Source: Pseudogymnoascus destructans
Taxonomy: Eukaryota > Ascomycota > Leotiomycetes > Thelebolales > Thelebolaceae
Reading direction: 5' to 3'
DNA length: 64,000 nt
Assembly (NCBI RefSeq): GCF_001641265.1
Contig: NW_020167522.1
Coordinates: 248,001 to 312,000 of the forward strand
Shown here piece after piece: positions 1-10,767 of this stretch (positions are counted from its first letter, which is position 1; every line of letters starts with the position of its first letter). Both the position numbers and the translations under genes were made by a program. The notes beneath the pieces are model-generated. The model saw only the letters and a list, made by a program, of their open reading frames with translations. It was not told the DNA's origin and made no database searches.

Positions 1-1310
1 CTAGTATTCGGATTGGGACTAGTTCACTTGACCGCCTTCACATTTGGATGTGGCGCACGTGACATGGCTCGGATACTCAAAACCTATAAATCATCACAGG
101 ACGAACGTTGGAAATAATCGTTTTGTGGTCGTATGTAGTGGTGTATTGGGTTCTAGGTAGTTATTATGCGGTAATAAGGTCAGGTCACCGGGCTTGTGTC
201 TCTGGTTGGTGGTGGGGTAATTTTCGGAATTAGACCCTTATAAAGGCAATAAATTGTATTAATATTTGCAACAGTTAAATTATTCCCCAGTCGTTGGTTG
301 TATTCATTAGATAGCAACACCACCATAGTACGTCGAATGCACGTCTATTTACGAAGGCGGTTTATTATCTCACCGCAGTTTATTTTATTCTACAAGAGTA
401 GTGCATATTTGTTGGTATACAGGAAGTTGGAGGTTGCAACGGTCATTGCTGTCACAACCTCGTAGGGAAAAAACATGAGTTTGTGGAGGAAAGTTTGCCT
501 GTTCCTCCATCGAGGACCAAGGTCTTGCCATACAATGGGACTTATGATCGAGACCATAGTTCGCGCGTATGATCATGTGGCGCCCATGGAAATTCAATAC
601 TGGCCTTGCATATGGGCAGTCTCCAACAGCAGCCTACACCTTCAACTACAGCCACCATCACATACTTGTCCCCGAAATAGAGGCAGCTCGTAGAACAGTC
701 ACTTCATTACCACGGTCCTATTCAGATGCATCATATTATTCAATAAGTATACATATAATTCGTTTTGAACGGTGCTCACACCCCACCCGCATCCCCCCCT
801 AACCATCCGCTTAAGCCCCCCATCTCAAGGAGAGTGCTATGTCCATCCTAAACTAGTAACAAATAAGAACAACGCCTCGCTCGTACCCTTAATCCTCCAA
901 GCTACGTGGTGCAAATTCGAGAGAGAAAAGCCCCATTATTGTTTCCACCCCCAACCCGGCGCTGGTAGTGACGACCAACCCGGTTCACTACCAACTACGG
1001 TAATCCCAAAGGTGCTAGGCACCCTCGGCCAAGTCAGCGCCCGACGGGGGTTGACGAGGGGCATCGTAATCGTGTCTTGTTGACATAGAGGCAGGCGGAC
1101 AAAGGAAATTCGTCCGACGAGTGACCAGAGGACTCGTCGGGTTTTGCAGATTGTATTTCGCACTACAGGCTGGGGTTACCAGCCTGAGAGGTATCATGAT
1201 GCAGACGCCATGCAATGGAACGCAAATGAGTCGCTATTCGGAATTAAGATTTGTTCAAAGCTGGGCTTGGCCAGTATGCTTGTTTCGTCGGAGTGTGGTT
1301 GTTGTCTTCA
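1..1310. other. Intergenic, no gene recognised
   Basis: I see only short unrelated open frames with no recognisable domain. The right end is the 3' flank of the SamB-like gene. There is one imperfect hairpin at 1114-1140 with 9-bp arms (CCGACGAGT / ACTCGTCGG). A gene entering from outside the window cannot be excluded. Confidence 0.5.
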
Positions 1311-3221
1311 TCATTGAGACGCCTCGACGCACCAATGGCGATGGTAAACCCATGCGCTCTTTTGGCATTCTTTGCTGCAGTACTTTGTACGGCGGCATCG
1401 TCGACACTTGGCAAACTGCCGTGTAAACTCTTCCCACTTGCCGCATTGGTAGTATGCACATTGTCTGATCCCTCCCCTTGTGTCGTCCTTGCGGCACAAG
1501 TTGCGCATAACCACGCCAGCCCAGTATTGCATATCCTGGCTGTGGTGACGCACGGTAAACTTCTCGACGAGGGGGAATATATTGAAATCGTCAGGCAAGA
1601 GGTACTCCTCCTCCTCGTCACTCTCACAACCGTCCTCAGCTTGTGCGTGGCAGCTGCTGTCATCTTGATCCAGAAGATGAAGCTCCTTGCCGATCTTGAG
1701 CTTTGGAACGAGATGCGACCGTTGGAAATACTTTCGGAGGTTGCAGTACTTAGAAACATATGCGAGGAGCTGCAAAGACATGAGAACGTCTTCGTCGCGT
1801 GGCATAGCCGCAAGGACTTGTGCGTTTGCTGGAGTGGGCCGATCCAGCAAGTATCTTGGGATAGTCGTAATCATGATGGCGGGTGAGTTGTTGGCCATAT
1901 TTGTCTGGGCTGGGGAGAGGCCCATTGGTGGTCCTGTTGGGGTTGTGGCATCGGCGATCAGACTTCCGTCAATTGCTGATCGGTGTGTGATGTTGAATGT
2001 GCCTGCATCCTGAGCTTCCGATACAGTGGGTGTGGTTAGGCCCAGAGGAGTCTCCACAGCCGTGATCATACTATCGCCTTCATCATCCATGCTAATGTCC
2101 TGAATTCCGACCGACGTCTGGATATCTGTGCTTGCGGTAGCGATATCCGGCTCCCCAGACTCATCGGAGACCATGCTATCGCCATTCGGATCCTCTTGTT
2201 CACCACCCATCGAAGTTTGATGTCGGATAGATGGCCTCCTCCGAGCCCGTGCAGTTGGGTTGGACGCGGGTACGGGACGTGTTGTAGGTGATCGCAGTTG
2301 TGTGGGAGGAAGTGGCGTAGTCGGGGAGTCGGGCTGCGAAGTCAATCCACTGTGGTGGTATGGAACCATAGAAGGCAGCCTTTCGACATCGCGAGCAGGT
2401 CTGATGTTGAACCCGTCGGTTGCATCCATCGACGGGATGGCCGTGGCCAGAGGCTGGATTTGATGGCGGGATGGTGGAGCAAAGTGGGGGGTATGTCGGG
2501 GGTCTTGGTTTCTGTGATGATGGCGATGGTGGTGATGGTGGTGATGGTGGCTGCCAGCGAACGTTGTCCGCTCGGGAGATGTGAGGGAGAAAGCAGCGTT
2601 TGTTGGTGTTGCATCCGTGGCAGCGAAATCTGCCGACGCCGGGGCATTGGCGGATGATGCTGGAATTTCGATGGATGGAGGAGGAGCTTGGCGTCTAAAT
2701 GTGCGATTCTCTGCGTCCACGCGGCCAGATCGGTTTCCAAACGACGTCACTTTCTGCGACGATCGGCTGCCATGCCTTCCACTCGATCCTTGTTCTTGGA
2801 TAGCCTTCTGTTTCGCTTCCTCCGCCTTCTCTCGGCACCGGTCTACGACCTTTATGTAGTTGTCGAGAATTGTAGCGATAACTGGGACCATGTCGGCCTC
2901 TACCACCCTAGTCCGGACTGGTTCAGAGCCTCGGACGCCGATATTAACAACACACTGGAAACCGAGATTCCATTTCCACATATCCATCATGTCTTTGCTT
3001 CGGCCTGCCTTGAGGAGGCAGACCAGTCTCTCGACGCCGCCATCGACGGTAAGGATGTCTCTGATGCGTGCTGATGAGGTCGTGAGGTATGCGAGGTGGT
3101 TCAGGGAATTGATGAGAGGTAAGGTTGAAGTGCAGTCGAGGGCACGGCGATCATACAGGGCAGTCGTGATGCCGACTGAGGCCTTGTTGACATTCGGGAT
3201 GCTGAAGTTGACTTCCCTCAT
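1311..3221 (-). CDS. samB: SamB/Mub1-type MYND zinc-finger protein
   Basis: A single-exon protein of 636 residues. The C-terminus is a textbook MYND finger: C588, C593, C606, C609, C615, C619, H627 and C631. The conserved N-terminal region starts MREVNFSIPN and is followed by a long, poorly ordered middle rich in Ser, Thr and Pro. In that middle there is a histidine run near residues 223-236, encoded by a trinucleotide-like repeat around 2,520-2,555. Homologues are Aspergillus nidulans SamB, which affects morphogenesis, and yeast Mub1, which works with the Ubr2 ubiquitin ligase in turnover of the proteasome regulator Rpn4. Length and layout fit the family. The ATG at 3221 is the first Met of the conserved block. 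The family call is firm; the role in this organism is inferred from homologues. Confidence 0.93.
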   Translation of the reverse strand: MREVNFSIPNVNKASVGITTALYDRRALDCTSTLPLINSLNHLAYLTTSSARIRDILTVDGGVERLVCLLKAGRSKDMMDMWKWNLGFQCVVNIGVRGSEPVRTRVVEADMVPVIATILDNYIKVVDRCREKAEEAKQKAIQEQGSSGRHGSRSSQKVTSFGNRSGRVDAENRTFRRQAPPPSIEIPASSANAPASADFAATDATPTNAAFSLTSPERTTFAGSHHHHHHHHRHHHRNQDPRHTPHFAPPSRHQIQPLATAIPSMDATDGFNIRPARDVERLPSMVPYHHSGLTSQPDSPTTPLPPTQLRSPTTRPVPASNPTARARRRPSIRHQTSMGGEQEDPNGDSMVSDESGEPDIATASTDIQTSVGIQDISMDDEGDSMITAVETPLGLTTPTVSEAQDAGTFNITHRSAIDGSLIADATTPTGPPMGLSPAQTNMANNSPAIMITTIPRYLLDRPTPANAQVLAAMPRDEDVLMSLQLLAYVSKYCNLRKYFQRSHLVPKLKIGKELHLLDQDDSSCHAQAEDGCESDEEEEYLLPDDFNIFPLVEKFTVRHHSQDMQYWAGVVMRNLCRKDDTRGGIRQCAYYQCGKWEEFTRQFAKCRRCRRTKYCSKECQKSAWVYHRHWCVEASQ

Positions 3222-3446
3222 CGTGCAGACTGTTCGCTAGATCGCGACGGCTGAGAATTGGGAGTCTTTTCGCTCAATCGGTGCGTTTGGAGAGATGGTG
3301 GTTGTTGTGATTGTTGGCATATAGGCAAGCGGGGTCTGCTTGCTGAGGTGTCGATAAGTATGTATGGGATGACTACGTCAAGTTTGATGCCGAGTTTGAT
3401 GTTGAGGTGTGTGATGCCCGGTTGGATTTGTGTTTTCGGGGGTGTT

Positions 3447-3467
3447 GGGGGGGGGGGGGGGGGGGGG
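3447..3467. repeat. Homopolymer run of 21 G
   Basis: An uninterrupted G tract about 230 bp upstream of the SamB-like start codon. The exact length may be unreliable in sequencing. It could form a G-quadruplex, which is inference. Confidence 0.9.
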
Positions 3468-3715
3468 TGAGACAGCCGGGAACTTCGAGGGCTGCCAGAC
3501 ACTAGAACATGTGAATTCGAGGCGATGTGCTGGAAGAGACGTATAGAACAACGCTGACAGAGAGAAACGGATACTGAAGACTAATTTTTGATGGAAGTGG
3601 GAGGGTCAGGAGTCAGACAACGACGTCGACGTCGAAGACTGGGGCTGGGGGGCGAAGTGGCTGGCGAACCAGATGGGAATTCCTGAAACGGCTCTAGCAG
3701 CAAAGGCGGGCCCGT

Positions 3716-3935
3716 GTGTGTCTTTCTCTCTTTCTCTTTCTCTTTCTCTTTCACTTTCTCTTTCGCTTTCTCTTCGCTTTCTCTTTCGCCTTCGCTTTCG
3801 CTTTCGCTTTCCCTTCTGTTTCTCTTTCTCTTTCTCTTCCTCTTTCTCTTTCTCTTTCTCTGTCTTTCTCTTTCTCTGTCTTTCTCTTTCTCTGTCTTTC
3901 TCTTTCTCTGTTTCTCTCCTTCTCTCTATTCTCAG
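3716..3935. repeat. Pyrimidine microsatellite (CTTTCT)n
   Basis: About 220 bp of imperfect TCTTTC/TCTTTG hexamers on the + strand. It is a nearly pure homopurine-homopyrimidine tract. All open frames here are translations of the repeat. Confidence 0.95.
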
Positions 3936-4077
3936 TCGAGTAAACCGAGTAAAATAATGGCAACCACGACGATTAATAACGGGAATAATTAAAGATGAAT
4001 TGAGTTTAACAACAGTGAAAAGAATATCAATTAATGAAGAAGTGTAAGCTAAAATATATTGACATTTTTTGGAGAGG

Positions 4078-4392
4078 GTTTGTTTTGTTTTGTTGTGTGT
4101 TGGGGTGTCTGTGTGTTGGGAGTGTCTGTGTGTTGTGTGTTGGTGTGTTGTGTGTTGGAGTGTCTGTGTGTTGTGTGTTGGTGTGTTGTGAGTTGGTGTG
4201 TCTGTGAGTTGGAGTGACTGTGAGTTGGTGTGTCTGTATGTTGGTGTGTTGTGAGTTGGAGTGTCTGTGAGTTGGAGTGTCTGTGAGTTGGAGTGTCTGT
4301 ATGTTGGTGTGTCTGTATGTTGGTGTGTCTGTATGTTGGTGTCTGTATGTTGGTGTGTCTGTGTATTGGAGTTGGAGTGTCTGTGTGTTGGT
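4078..4392. repeat. GT-rich minisatellite
   Basis: Degenerate repeats built from TTGGTGTGTCTGTATG-like and TTGGAGTGTCTGTGAG-like units of about 15-17 bp. Variants are interspersed, as expected after slippage and unequal exchange. Confidence 0.9.
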
Positions 4393-4682
4393 GGTGGATG
4401 AAAGCGGTAGTCCCAATGGCCATGCTTTTTGGACGACTACTACTTTTATTGTGAAGGGAAAGAGAAGGATAGTTAGGTTGGTTTAATTAATGGTTTAATC
4501 AGTTAATCAGTTAACGTTAATTAGTAATGGAATTGGTAATGGAATTAATTATCGATGGAATATCAACAAAGCATACTCGAGTAAAGCATCGCATCAAAGT
4601 ACTCGGAGCAGTACATTGGGCTTTGGGGGGCGTTGGGCTGCCGTGGCGGTGGTGATGGTGAGTGATGAGTGGTGGACATTCT

Positions 4683-4745
4683 AGTAGTCTAGTGTCTAGT
4701 AGTCTAGTGTCTAGTAGTCTAGTGTCTAGTGGTCAGCGTCTAGTA
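4683..4745. repeat. 15-bp tandem repeat
   Basis: Three to four copies of TAGTAGTCTAGTGTC, the last diverged. Confidence 0.85.
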
Positions 4746-5017
4746 GTCCGAGATCTACTACATCTAATCTAATTACGGAGGTTATGTTGATAAGTTTTGT
4801 GAGTGGGGGGGACTATAAAAGCCAGGTACAGGGCTGCGCGCAAATCGATGGTGTATCTCCCCTCATAATTCATATGTGATCGATACATGAGTTTGTGCTG
4901 TTGTGCACAAGTTCTGGGGTCCCATGCTCGATCCACTCACAAATTTGAACATTACCTCCGTAATTTACTTTACTACAATTGTACTGTACTCGAGTATACT
5001 CCGTACACGCGCGACCG

Positions 5018-7621
5018 CTATAGAGGCGGCAGCGTCTCTCGGCATATCGGGCACTGTAACCTGAACTTCATCCACCCTTCAAGACATACGCTGTGGAAGA
5101 CATGTCGACACGGAGTGACCATGTAGACTCTCCTAGCCAGCATCCCTTGAACGCCGCCGGTCCCCACCGACTCTTTCTCGCCCTCATCCCTTGCTGGGCC
5201 TATAGGCACCTCGAGCCCATTCATGCAGATCGCACAATCCACCGTCCTACTATGTCCATCGCGTTTCTTCCTCAGCTCTTCAGTCGAGCGTCTCCCATCC
5301 GGACCGGCCTGCGCAAGCCCAATAGGCATTTCACCACCCTCAACATCGTCCTCGCGGAGAATAGGATGATAGTCCCAAGCCTCCGGTAGCCACGATTTCG
5401 GCAGTCCAAAGCGTGGACCGAGGACCTCTTGCGCAAAGAGGACCCACACCTGTAGCCACAGCCACCCTCCCAGCATCGCCATGGCCGTACCGCTGGTCTC
5501 AGCAAAGAAGATGTTGTCCTTCCTCAGGTAAAAGTAGGCGATAGGCCCGGCTCTCAAGAGACTCTGCCCAATAACAAACTTCCTCAGTAGGGCTTTGCGG
5601 CAGTTGCGCATGATATTTCGGTATATCTGCGGAACCCAGAAGGATAGGTATATGGAAGATAGCATATTGACGTAAAATGTGCGGGCAGCGGGTGGCCATG
5701 ATATCGAGCTAACCGAGACGAGGAAGAAGAACATCAGACCTAAAAGGGCGGGACCGAGCGATGCCGCCATCTCTTGACGTCGTGTAAGTGGTGGGATAGT
5801 AACTCTCTGAGCAGTTGCAGGGGCTGGTATCGCTGCAGCACCATTTGCCAAGTTATCTCCTATCTCAGCATCGACATCCTGGTCTGATGGGACTATAATA
5901 GGGCCATTGTCAACCACTGCCGGTGCAGCCGGCGCATTGGTAGGTGTAGCTAGGGGTAGGACTTCTGCGCCTCCCGGTGTAATGATAGGAATTCCGGTCG
6001 TAACTGGAGCGGGCTCGGCCGACGGTGTTCTGGGAGGCACCGTTGCCTGGGCAGCCTGAGCAGCCTGTGCGCGATCGCGTTCTCGTTCTCGCTCCCGACG
6101 CTCTGGGGCTTGAACTTTGTTAATATCGGCCAAGAATCTGGACCCTAAACCGACGGCCATGGCGCAAGCAAAGCCAGCGAGCGTCATGGTTGGGAAAACA
6201 GCAGGCGCTGCGTTGGAAACCATCATCAAGCTGAGAAATAGGGTAAAGTCCACGGCGAGCATAACTGAGATGGTGTAAAAGCTGATCCTGCCAACTGTTG
6301 ATGGCGTCGAGGCGTCCTTCATTTGAGAAAGTAGCAAAAGAACTTGGCCAAAAAGGCATGTACCCCATATGAGGAGCCAATTCTTCACACGCGAGATGAA
6401 GGCTTCCAGTTTGTAGCCCTGTAGATGAAGGCCTTGGGCTGGTGCGTAAGAAGGAGGTCCTTTTGATTCCAGCACAAAGTCACAATCCGGAGAGAAGACA
6501 ATAAAGGACATTTGGAGTGGAGGTGCCTTCGACAGTGGTGCACCCGTTGGGAATCGAAGTTCTTGTTCAATCATCTGAACGGCAGTTTGCAGAGATGGCT
6601 CGTCCAGTTTAGAGCTGTGGCTGACGTGGTCCTTTTTCATCGGATAAACCTGTACATATGCAACGTATTCGCAATGAGGCAGTGGCATCATGCTGTCTTC
6701 GGACCATGGGTCTCTCAAATCGATCCAAGCCGACTTCTGTTTTCCGTGTAGGATGTCGCCCAACGTTTTGTTCAAGGCATGCTGGGTGTCGTTAAACTCA
6801 TCCTTGTTTGACGTTAAATGTGGCAAGCCATATATGCCTGCAAACTTATTGCTCGTAGTTGTCAACACTAGAGCCCCAGTCTGGGGCCATTGGATGCCAT
6901 GGAGTTGCATATCCCAGCCGTCGCCCGTGCTACTTTCATCTTGCACAGTCAGTGTCGCTGTAACCTCCCTGGGTGCCCCTGGCATCACTGTTCTCATTTC
7001 TTGCTTCTCAGGCTCCCCAAATGCCGGGACTCTGCTATAATCTTCGATCCGCATCATAGCCTTGCCTTCCGCGCCGGTGATATTCCGATTCCATTGATTC
7101 CAGGCCCAGTTCGTGTCTGACGCAATCGCAGACAGATTCAGACCCCAGCCACCCACTCCCTGGTTTTCAAAGCCTGTTCCTTGGCTCCTCACCCAAGGCC
7201 CCTTAACAATACCTGTTACATTCCTGTACAAAGCCCAATCCTTCTCTAGGCCATGCTTCGCTGCCTGCTGGAAGGTCTCAAAGCGCTCTTTCACCTTGCG
7301 CAATCGACCCCAGCTATATCCATCTTCTTCCCTGAAGCCCGTGATATTGACATACCGAACATCGGCACCCATCTCTTTATCTTCGCCGATTCCCCTTGGC
7401 AGGAAATCTCCCCAGCGCGTCTGATTCAAGACATCGAGCGAGTGAGACTCCCGTGCCATCTTGGTATTGAAGAGCTCCCTTGGAGAAATCATACCCGGAG
7501 GAGGTCCCCCGGCTGGCGAGGAGTAGAAATACATCATCATGATCATCATGATCACAAAGCCCGGATGCGGTGGCTGCCCTGTGACGGGCGCCCCAGAGCG
7601 AATCCGGTTCTCGTTGTTCAT
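5018..7621 (-). CDS. TUL1: Dsc1/Tul1 transmembrane RING E3 ubiquitin ligase
   Basis: A single-exon protein of 867 residues from the ATG at 7621; the open frame extends upstream only through non-ATG codons. It ends in a RING-H2 finger with C796, C799, C838, H840, H843, C846, C857 and C860, placed at the extreme C-terminus as in the Golgi DSC E3 ligase subunit (yeast Tul1, Aspergillus DscA). A hydrophobic segment near residues 22-32 starts a long lumenal-type region. Several membrane segments lie in the second half, interrupted by a Pro/Ala/Glu-rich loop near residues 490-590. The DSC complex ubiquitinates Golgi, endosomal and vacuolar membrane proteins, and in several fungi it is needed for SREBP cleavage and hypoxia adaptation. 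The family call rests on the RING, the membrane pattern and the length. Confidence 0.93.
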   Translation of the reverse strand: MNNENRIRSGAPVTGQPPHPGFVIMMIMMMYFYSSPAGGPPPGMISPRELFNTKMARESHSLDVLNQTRWGDFLPRGIGEDKEMGADVRYVNITGFREEDGYSWGRLRKVKERFETFQQAAKHGLEKDWALYRNVTGIVKGPWVRSQGTGFENQGVGGWGLNLSAIASDTNWAWNQWNRNITGAEGKAMMRIEDYSRVPAFGEPEKQEMRTVMPGAPREVTATLTVQDESSTGDGWDMQLHGIQWPQTGALVLTTTSNKFAGIYGLPHLTSNKDEFNDTQHALNKTLGDILHGKQKSAWIDLRDPWSEDSMMPLPHCEYVAYVQVYPMKKDHVSHSSKLDEPSLQTAVQMIEQELRFPTGAPLSKAPPLQMSFIVFSPDCDFVLESKGPPSYAPAQGLHLQGYKLEAFISRVKNWLLIWGTCLFGQVLLLLSQMKDASTPSTVGRISFYTISVMLAVDFTLFLSLMMVSNAAPAVFPTMTLAGFACAMAVGLGSRFLADINKVQAPERRERERERDRAQAAQAAQATVPPRTPSAEPAPVTTGIPIITPGGAEVLPLATPTNAPAAPAVVDNGPIIVPSDQDVDAEIGDNLANGAAAIPAPATAQRVTIPPLTRRQEMAASLGPALLGLMFFFLVSVSSISWPPAARTFYVNMLSSIYLSFWVPQIYRNIMRNCRKALLRKFVIGQSLLRAGPIAYFYLRKDNIFFAETSGTAMAMLGGWLWLQVWVLFAQEVLGPRFGLPKSWLPEAWDYHPILREDDVEGGEMPIGLAQAGPDGRRSTEELRKKRDGHSRTVDCAICMNGLEVPIGPARDEGEKESVGTGGVQGMLARRVYMVTPCRHVFHSVCLEGWMKFRLQCPICRETLPPL

Positions 7622-8031
7622 GGTGGCGACGCGTGATAGCAGCCAAGAGGATGGAGCAGTTATCCAAAGACCATTATTGACCACGCTGTGAGGAAGCTCA
7701 CTCTGTGCATGTCATGAGCAAACTTCAATCACTGAAAGACTTAGATGTGGCTTCCCGTTCACAAGCCTGTAGGTCAACCCCAAAGCTGTATTATACGCCA
7801 AGCGCTACCTGGCGTACGAGTAGGATGGGGGTTGGCTACGGGGGCGCGGCTAACCTCCCTTACAACTCCATCAAGGTGTGCATGGCGGAACAACTAAATT
7901 CCGTCATCTCAGCGCCCCACACCGACCTCGTGAATCCACAGACCCCAAAATAACCAGAAGCTTGGGATTCACTGTTACAACCAACATTGTATATTCTGGG
8001 GCTACGACGGCTTGTCTGCAGGAGGATAATC
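7622..8031. promoter_or_regulatory. Divergent upstream region of TUL1 and HSBP1-like gene
   Basis: About 410 bp between two start codons on opposite strands, so it should contain both promoters. I recognise no specific binding site in it. Confidence 0.5.
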
Positions 8032-8427
8032 ATGTCTACAAACGCACAGAGCAATGCTAGTGAGAGTTTGACGAGCCGGCCCCTTTCTATTGTATGTGCA
8101 GGATATATTTCCCGTCTCTCGGGTGTCGATTCATGATGCTCATGTTTACTTTGCTAACATATATGCGCAGCAACCATCAGCCAACCAAGACGCTCTCGAC
8201 CTCGTCAAAATGGTTGATGATCTTCTTGCCGGAATTTCTACCCGCTTTACCGCCACATGGACCGAATTATTCTCCAAGAGTGCGTTTTCTCAGACGTTGC
8301 TTTCTATACCCCACAACTGACAGCACCCTCTACAGTGGATGAAATGGCCAGGCGGCTCGACCATCTCGAGTCTTCAATCCTCGCCCGTGACTCTCAGGAC
8401 GATGCCAGCCGCACACCAAAGAAGTGA
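8032..8427 (+). CDS. HSBP1-like heat-shock-factor-binding protein
   Basis: A small gene assembled from three exons: 8032-8091, 8171-8279 and 8336-8427, giving 86 residues. Intron 1 has a GTATGT donor, a GCTAAC branch point and a CAG acceptor. Intron 2 starts GTGCGT and ends ACAG. The product contains the HSBP1 core: DALDLVKMVDDLLAGIS, then TWTELFSKMDEMARRLDHLE, a short heptad-repeat coiled coil. HSBP1 proteins form small coiled-coil oligomers; in animals they bind heat shock factor 1 and support WASH-complex assembly, while the fungal role is little known. No single frame reveals the gene because each exon is short. Its presence is supported by the splice sites, in-frame joins and the family motif. 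Confidence 0.85.
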
Positions 8428-8933
8428 GCTGATAACTTTCATGATAATGCAATTTGAGTGATGCGGGAAGCAATGGAGTTCGGCGTTCAGAAGGCACATC
8501 CAATATTACTGTCCTGGAAAGGAGTCTATGGTGCAGCCAGTCAATCAGCTGGAACTTCCGCATGCTATTGATACCAGGGGAGGTTATTTGGAGACCAGTC
8601 TATTAAGAATTCGGTTTGAACAGGCTATTGGGGAAGGGGCTCACCATAATCTTACGACCCAAAAGTCTGTTGAGGGGCTTGAGTAAAGGAAGAATACAGT
8701 TTTACCTATGAATCCTTCCCCTCTATCCAGCTTCTGTTCGGCTTTCTATGCAGTGAGCTCCTCACTGCGATCCTAGAAAGGCTTGTAACATAATAATCGC
8801 AGAGTGCAGTGATTTAGATGTTTACTTTGTAGGCATAACTTATGAATCTCACAAGCAAAACGATTTCATTGATGTCTATATGATCGCAAATTGCGGCTGA
8901 GCTATATTATAGCACTGCCCTTCCTGACTAAGC
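8428..8933. other. Intergenic between convergent genes
   Basis: About 500 bp between the stop of the HSBP1-like gene and the stop of the PDI gene. It is presumably two 3' UTRs. I see nothing else in it. Confidence 0.5.
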
Positions 8934-10102
8934 TTACAATTCCTCGTGGGCCTTCTTCTCCTGCACCTTCTCCTCGAAAGTCTTAAGGATGTTGCTCTTG
9001 GCAGTCATTTCGTCCTCCTTGACCTTGGCCAAGTTACCCTTGTTCAGTAAACCTTGAAGTCTGGCGAGCTCCTTGGCGGCGTACTCCTTGCTTTCCGACA
9101 ACTTCGCGAATACCTTGACGTAGTACTTGGCGTATTTCTTCTCCGCGGTATGCTGGAGCTCCTGGGCAATCTTGGTTGCCTCTGCAGTAATCTCGGCGAC
9201 GTTGGTAGTACCGCCCAGCTTCTTGATGACCTTGTCAAAGGCGTCAATAATGCCAGCTTGGGCATCGAGGCCACCGCCGGGAGTACGGTGTGTGCCGGCC
9301 TTCGCATTGAGGAATTCAAGGAGGTCCTTTTCCGAGCGTCCACCAGAGTATGCTACACCCTCAGTGGATCCACGGGGGAAGAACTTGATAGTGGGGTAAG
9401 AGCTGACACCTTCGAGCGCGGCAGTCAACTTAGAGTTCCCAGCGTCAGCGTCAACCTTGGCGATAACCACGCTGCTCTCAGCGGCAAAGTCGGTGGCAAC
9501 CTCTTCCCAGATAGGAGCAAGAGTCTTGCAGTCTATAAACATAATTAGTACTCAGATCAACAAAGCGCATGACGGCCAGGGGGCAACTTACGGCCGCACC
9601 ATGGTGCAGTGAAAGCAACGAGGACATCCTTATCGCCACCAATGGCCTCCTTGAAGTTTGCATCGGTCAAAAACACGACATCACTTGCTGGTGCCTTGGC
9701 CTTGCGTGGCTTAATGCCCGTCTTATCCGTAATGAACTTGGTGAGGCTCTCCAGATCCCTTCCACCGCTGTAGTCTTGTGGGTCCTTGCTCTTTCCGTCA
9801 AAGTACTTGATAGTGGGGAATCCTTGGATGCCGAAGCGCTTCCCAAGGGACTTCTCGGCATCAGCGTCGACCTTCGCGACGGAAACCTTATCAGAGGCGA
9901 ATTCGAAAGCTTGCGCGAGCTCCTCGTAAACAGGGGCAAGAGTCTTGCAATGGCCGCACCACGGAGCAAAGAACTCAACGAGAGCTGGCTTTCCTGATAG
10001 GACGATTTTGTCGAAGTTATCTGGGACGAGATCGAGAACAGCAGATTTCGCCACTGCAACAGCTGCCAGACCGGCGAGCACAAAGCCCTTGGTGAAGATC
10101 AT
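8934..10102 (-). CDS. ERp38-type protein disulfide isomerase
   Basis: Two exons, 10102-9592 and 9532-8934, give 369 residues, the usual size of filamentous-fungal ERp38/TigA-type PDIs. The single intron (GTAAGT donor, TTATAG acceptor) splits the second active site between Gly and His and restores CGHC. The order is a signal peptide (about residues 1-18), thioredoxin domain 1 with CGHC at 49-52, thioredoxin domain 2 with CGHC at 169-172, then an all-helical ERp29-C-like domain from about 260. It ends HEEL, a fungal variant of the ER-retention signal. The enzyme makes and rearranges disulfides in secretory proteins in the ER lumen. A further intron in the 5' UTR is likely. The call is secure. 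Confidence 0.96.
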
Positions 10103-10129
10103 CTTGAAGAGTTCCTTGTGGTTCGTACA

Positions 10130-10199
10130 CTGAAGCGCGAATTAGTCACAGAATACCGAGGAAGTAGTGCTCAGTTGATTGTTTAGTGAAAAGACTTAC
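10130..10199 (-). other. Probable 5' UTR intron of the PDI gene
   Basis: On the minus strand the sequence runs GTAAGTCTTTTC at its start, has GTGACTAATTC as a branch-point-like site and ends GCTTCAG, 27 bp before the PDI start codon. The length of 70 bp matches other introns here. Confidence 0.6.
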
Positions 10200-10767
10200 A
10201 GATGAAATGTGATTGTTGGTGAAAGAGGATTGTAGAAAGCTCTGGTGATAGCAGATTCGCAACCTGGCGATTCTGGTGGCAGCTCCGTTTTGTTTGTTCC
10301 ATCCAGATAAAGCTGGGTACCGGCAGTAGCCGATACCGTACGGAGTACAGTACTTTGTATCGCACTAGTCCAGTTTAGTTACAGTTCAGTACGTATGTAC
10401 TACAGTACAAAATCACGGTACAGCTTCCCCCTGTGCGATTAAGCGCTGAGCCGCAAGCCTCGGCGGTTTTTCTATGAGATGGGCGGCTGACTATAGAGCA
10501 TCACTACAGTAGTTATCTCCCTTGCATGACAACCCAAATACAAGCCGATAGATCTCCATAGGACTAATGATTGGGGTGGGGTGACTTTTGTATATTCACT
10601 ATGGTTACAAAGATCCTGTTTCCCTCATGTCCATTGATATCTCCTTATAGGCGGATGATGTCAACGCCTGCCACCTACAAACGCCAGAATGCAAGGATTC
10701 GCACAATGCTCGCTGCTCGCTGTATCATAAACCATTAGGCAGGAGGAGGTAAGCTTGGCAACGAGGC
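10200..10767. other. Intergenic upstream of the PDI gene
   Basis: Promoter side of the PDI gene and 3' flank of MKT1. There are several GTAC-rich short repeats around 10,330-10,420. I recognise no gene and cannot point to a specific unfolded-protein-response element. Confidence 0.45.

Larger units (their letters stand above)
3222..5017. other. Long intergenic region made of simple repeats
   Basis: This is the upstream region of the SamB-like gene and the 3' flank of the DSC1/TUL1 gene. It holds a G run, a CT-rich microsatellite, a GT-rich minisatellite and a 15-bp repeat, each listed separately. No protein-coding frame is credible; the apparent frames are repeat translations rich in Phe/Ser/Leu or Thr/His. 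Confidence 0.7.

Noticed and set aside
1251..1886. Open frame of 211 codons on the + strand opposite the SamB-like gene
   Set aside because: It is the antisense shadow of a conserved MYND protein and has no domain of its own.
3673..3992. Phe/Ser/Leu-rich frames that look like membrane proteins
   Set aside because: They are translations of the CTTTCT microsatellite in three frames.
4027..4423. Thr/His/Gln-rich repeat protein on the minus strand
   Set aside because: Translation of the GT-rich minisatellite; no start context and no conservation expected.
9054..9548. Open frame of 164 codons on the + strand
   Set aside because: Antisense to the second thioredoxin domain and C-terminal domain of the PDI gene.
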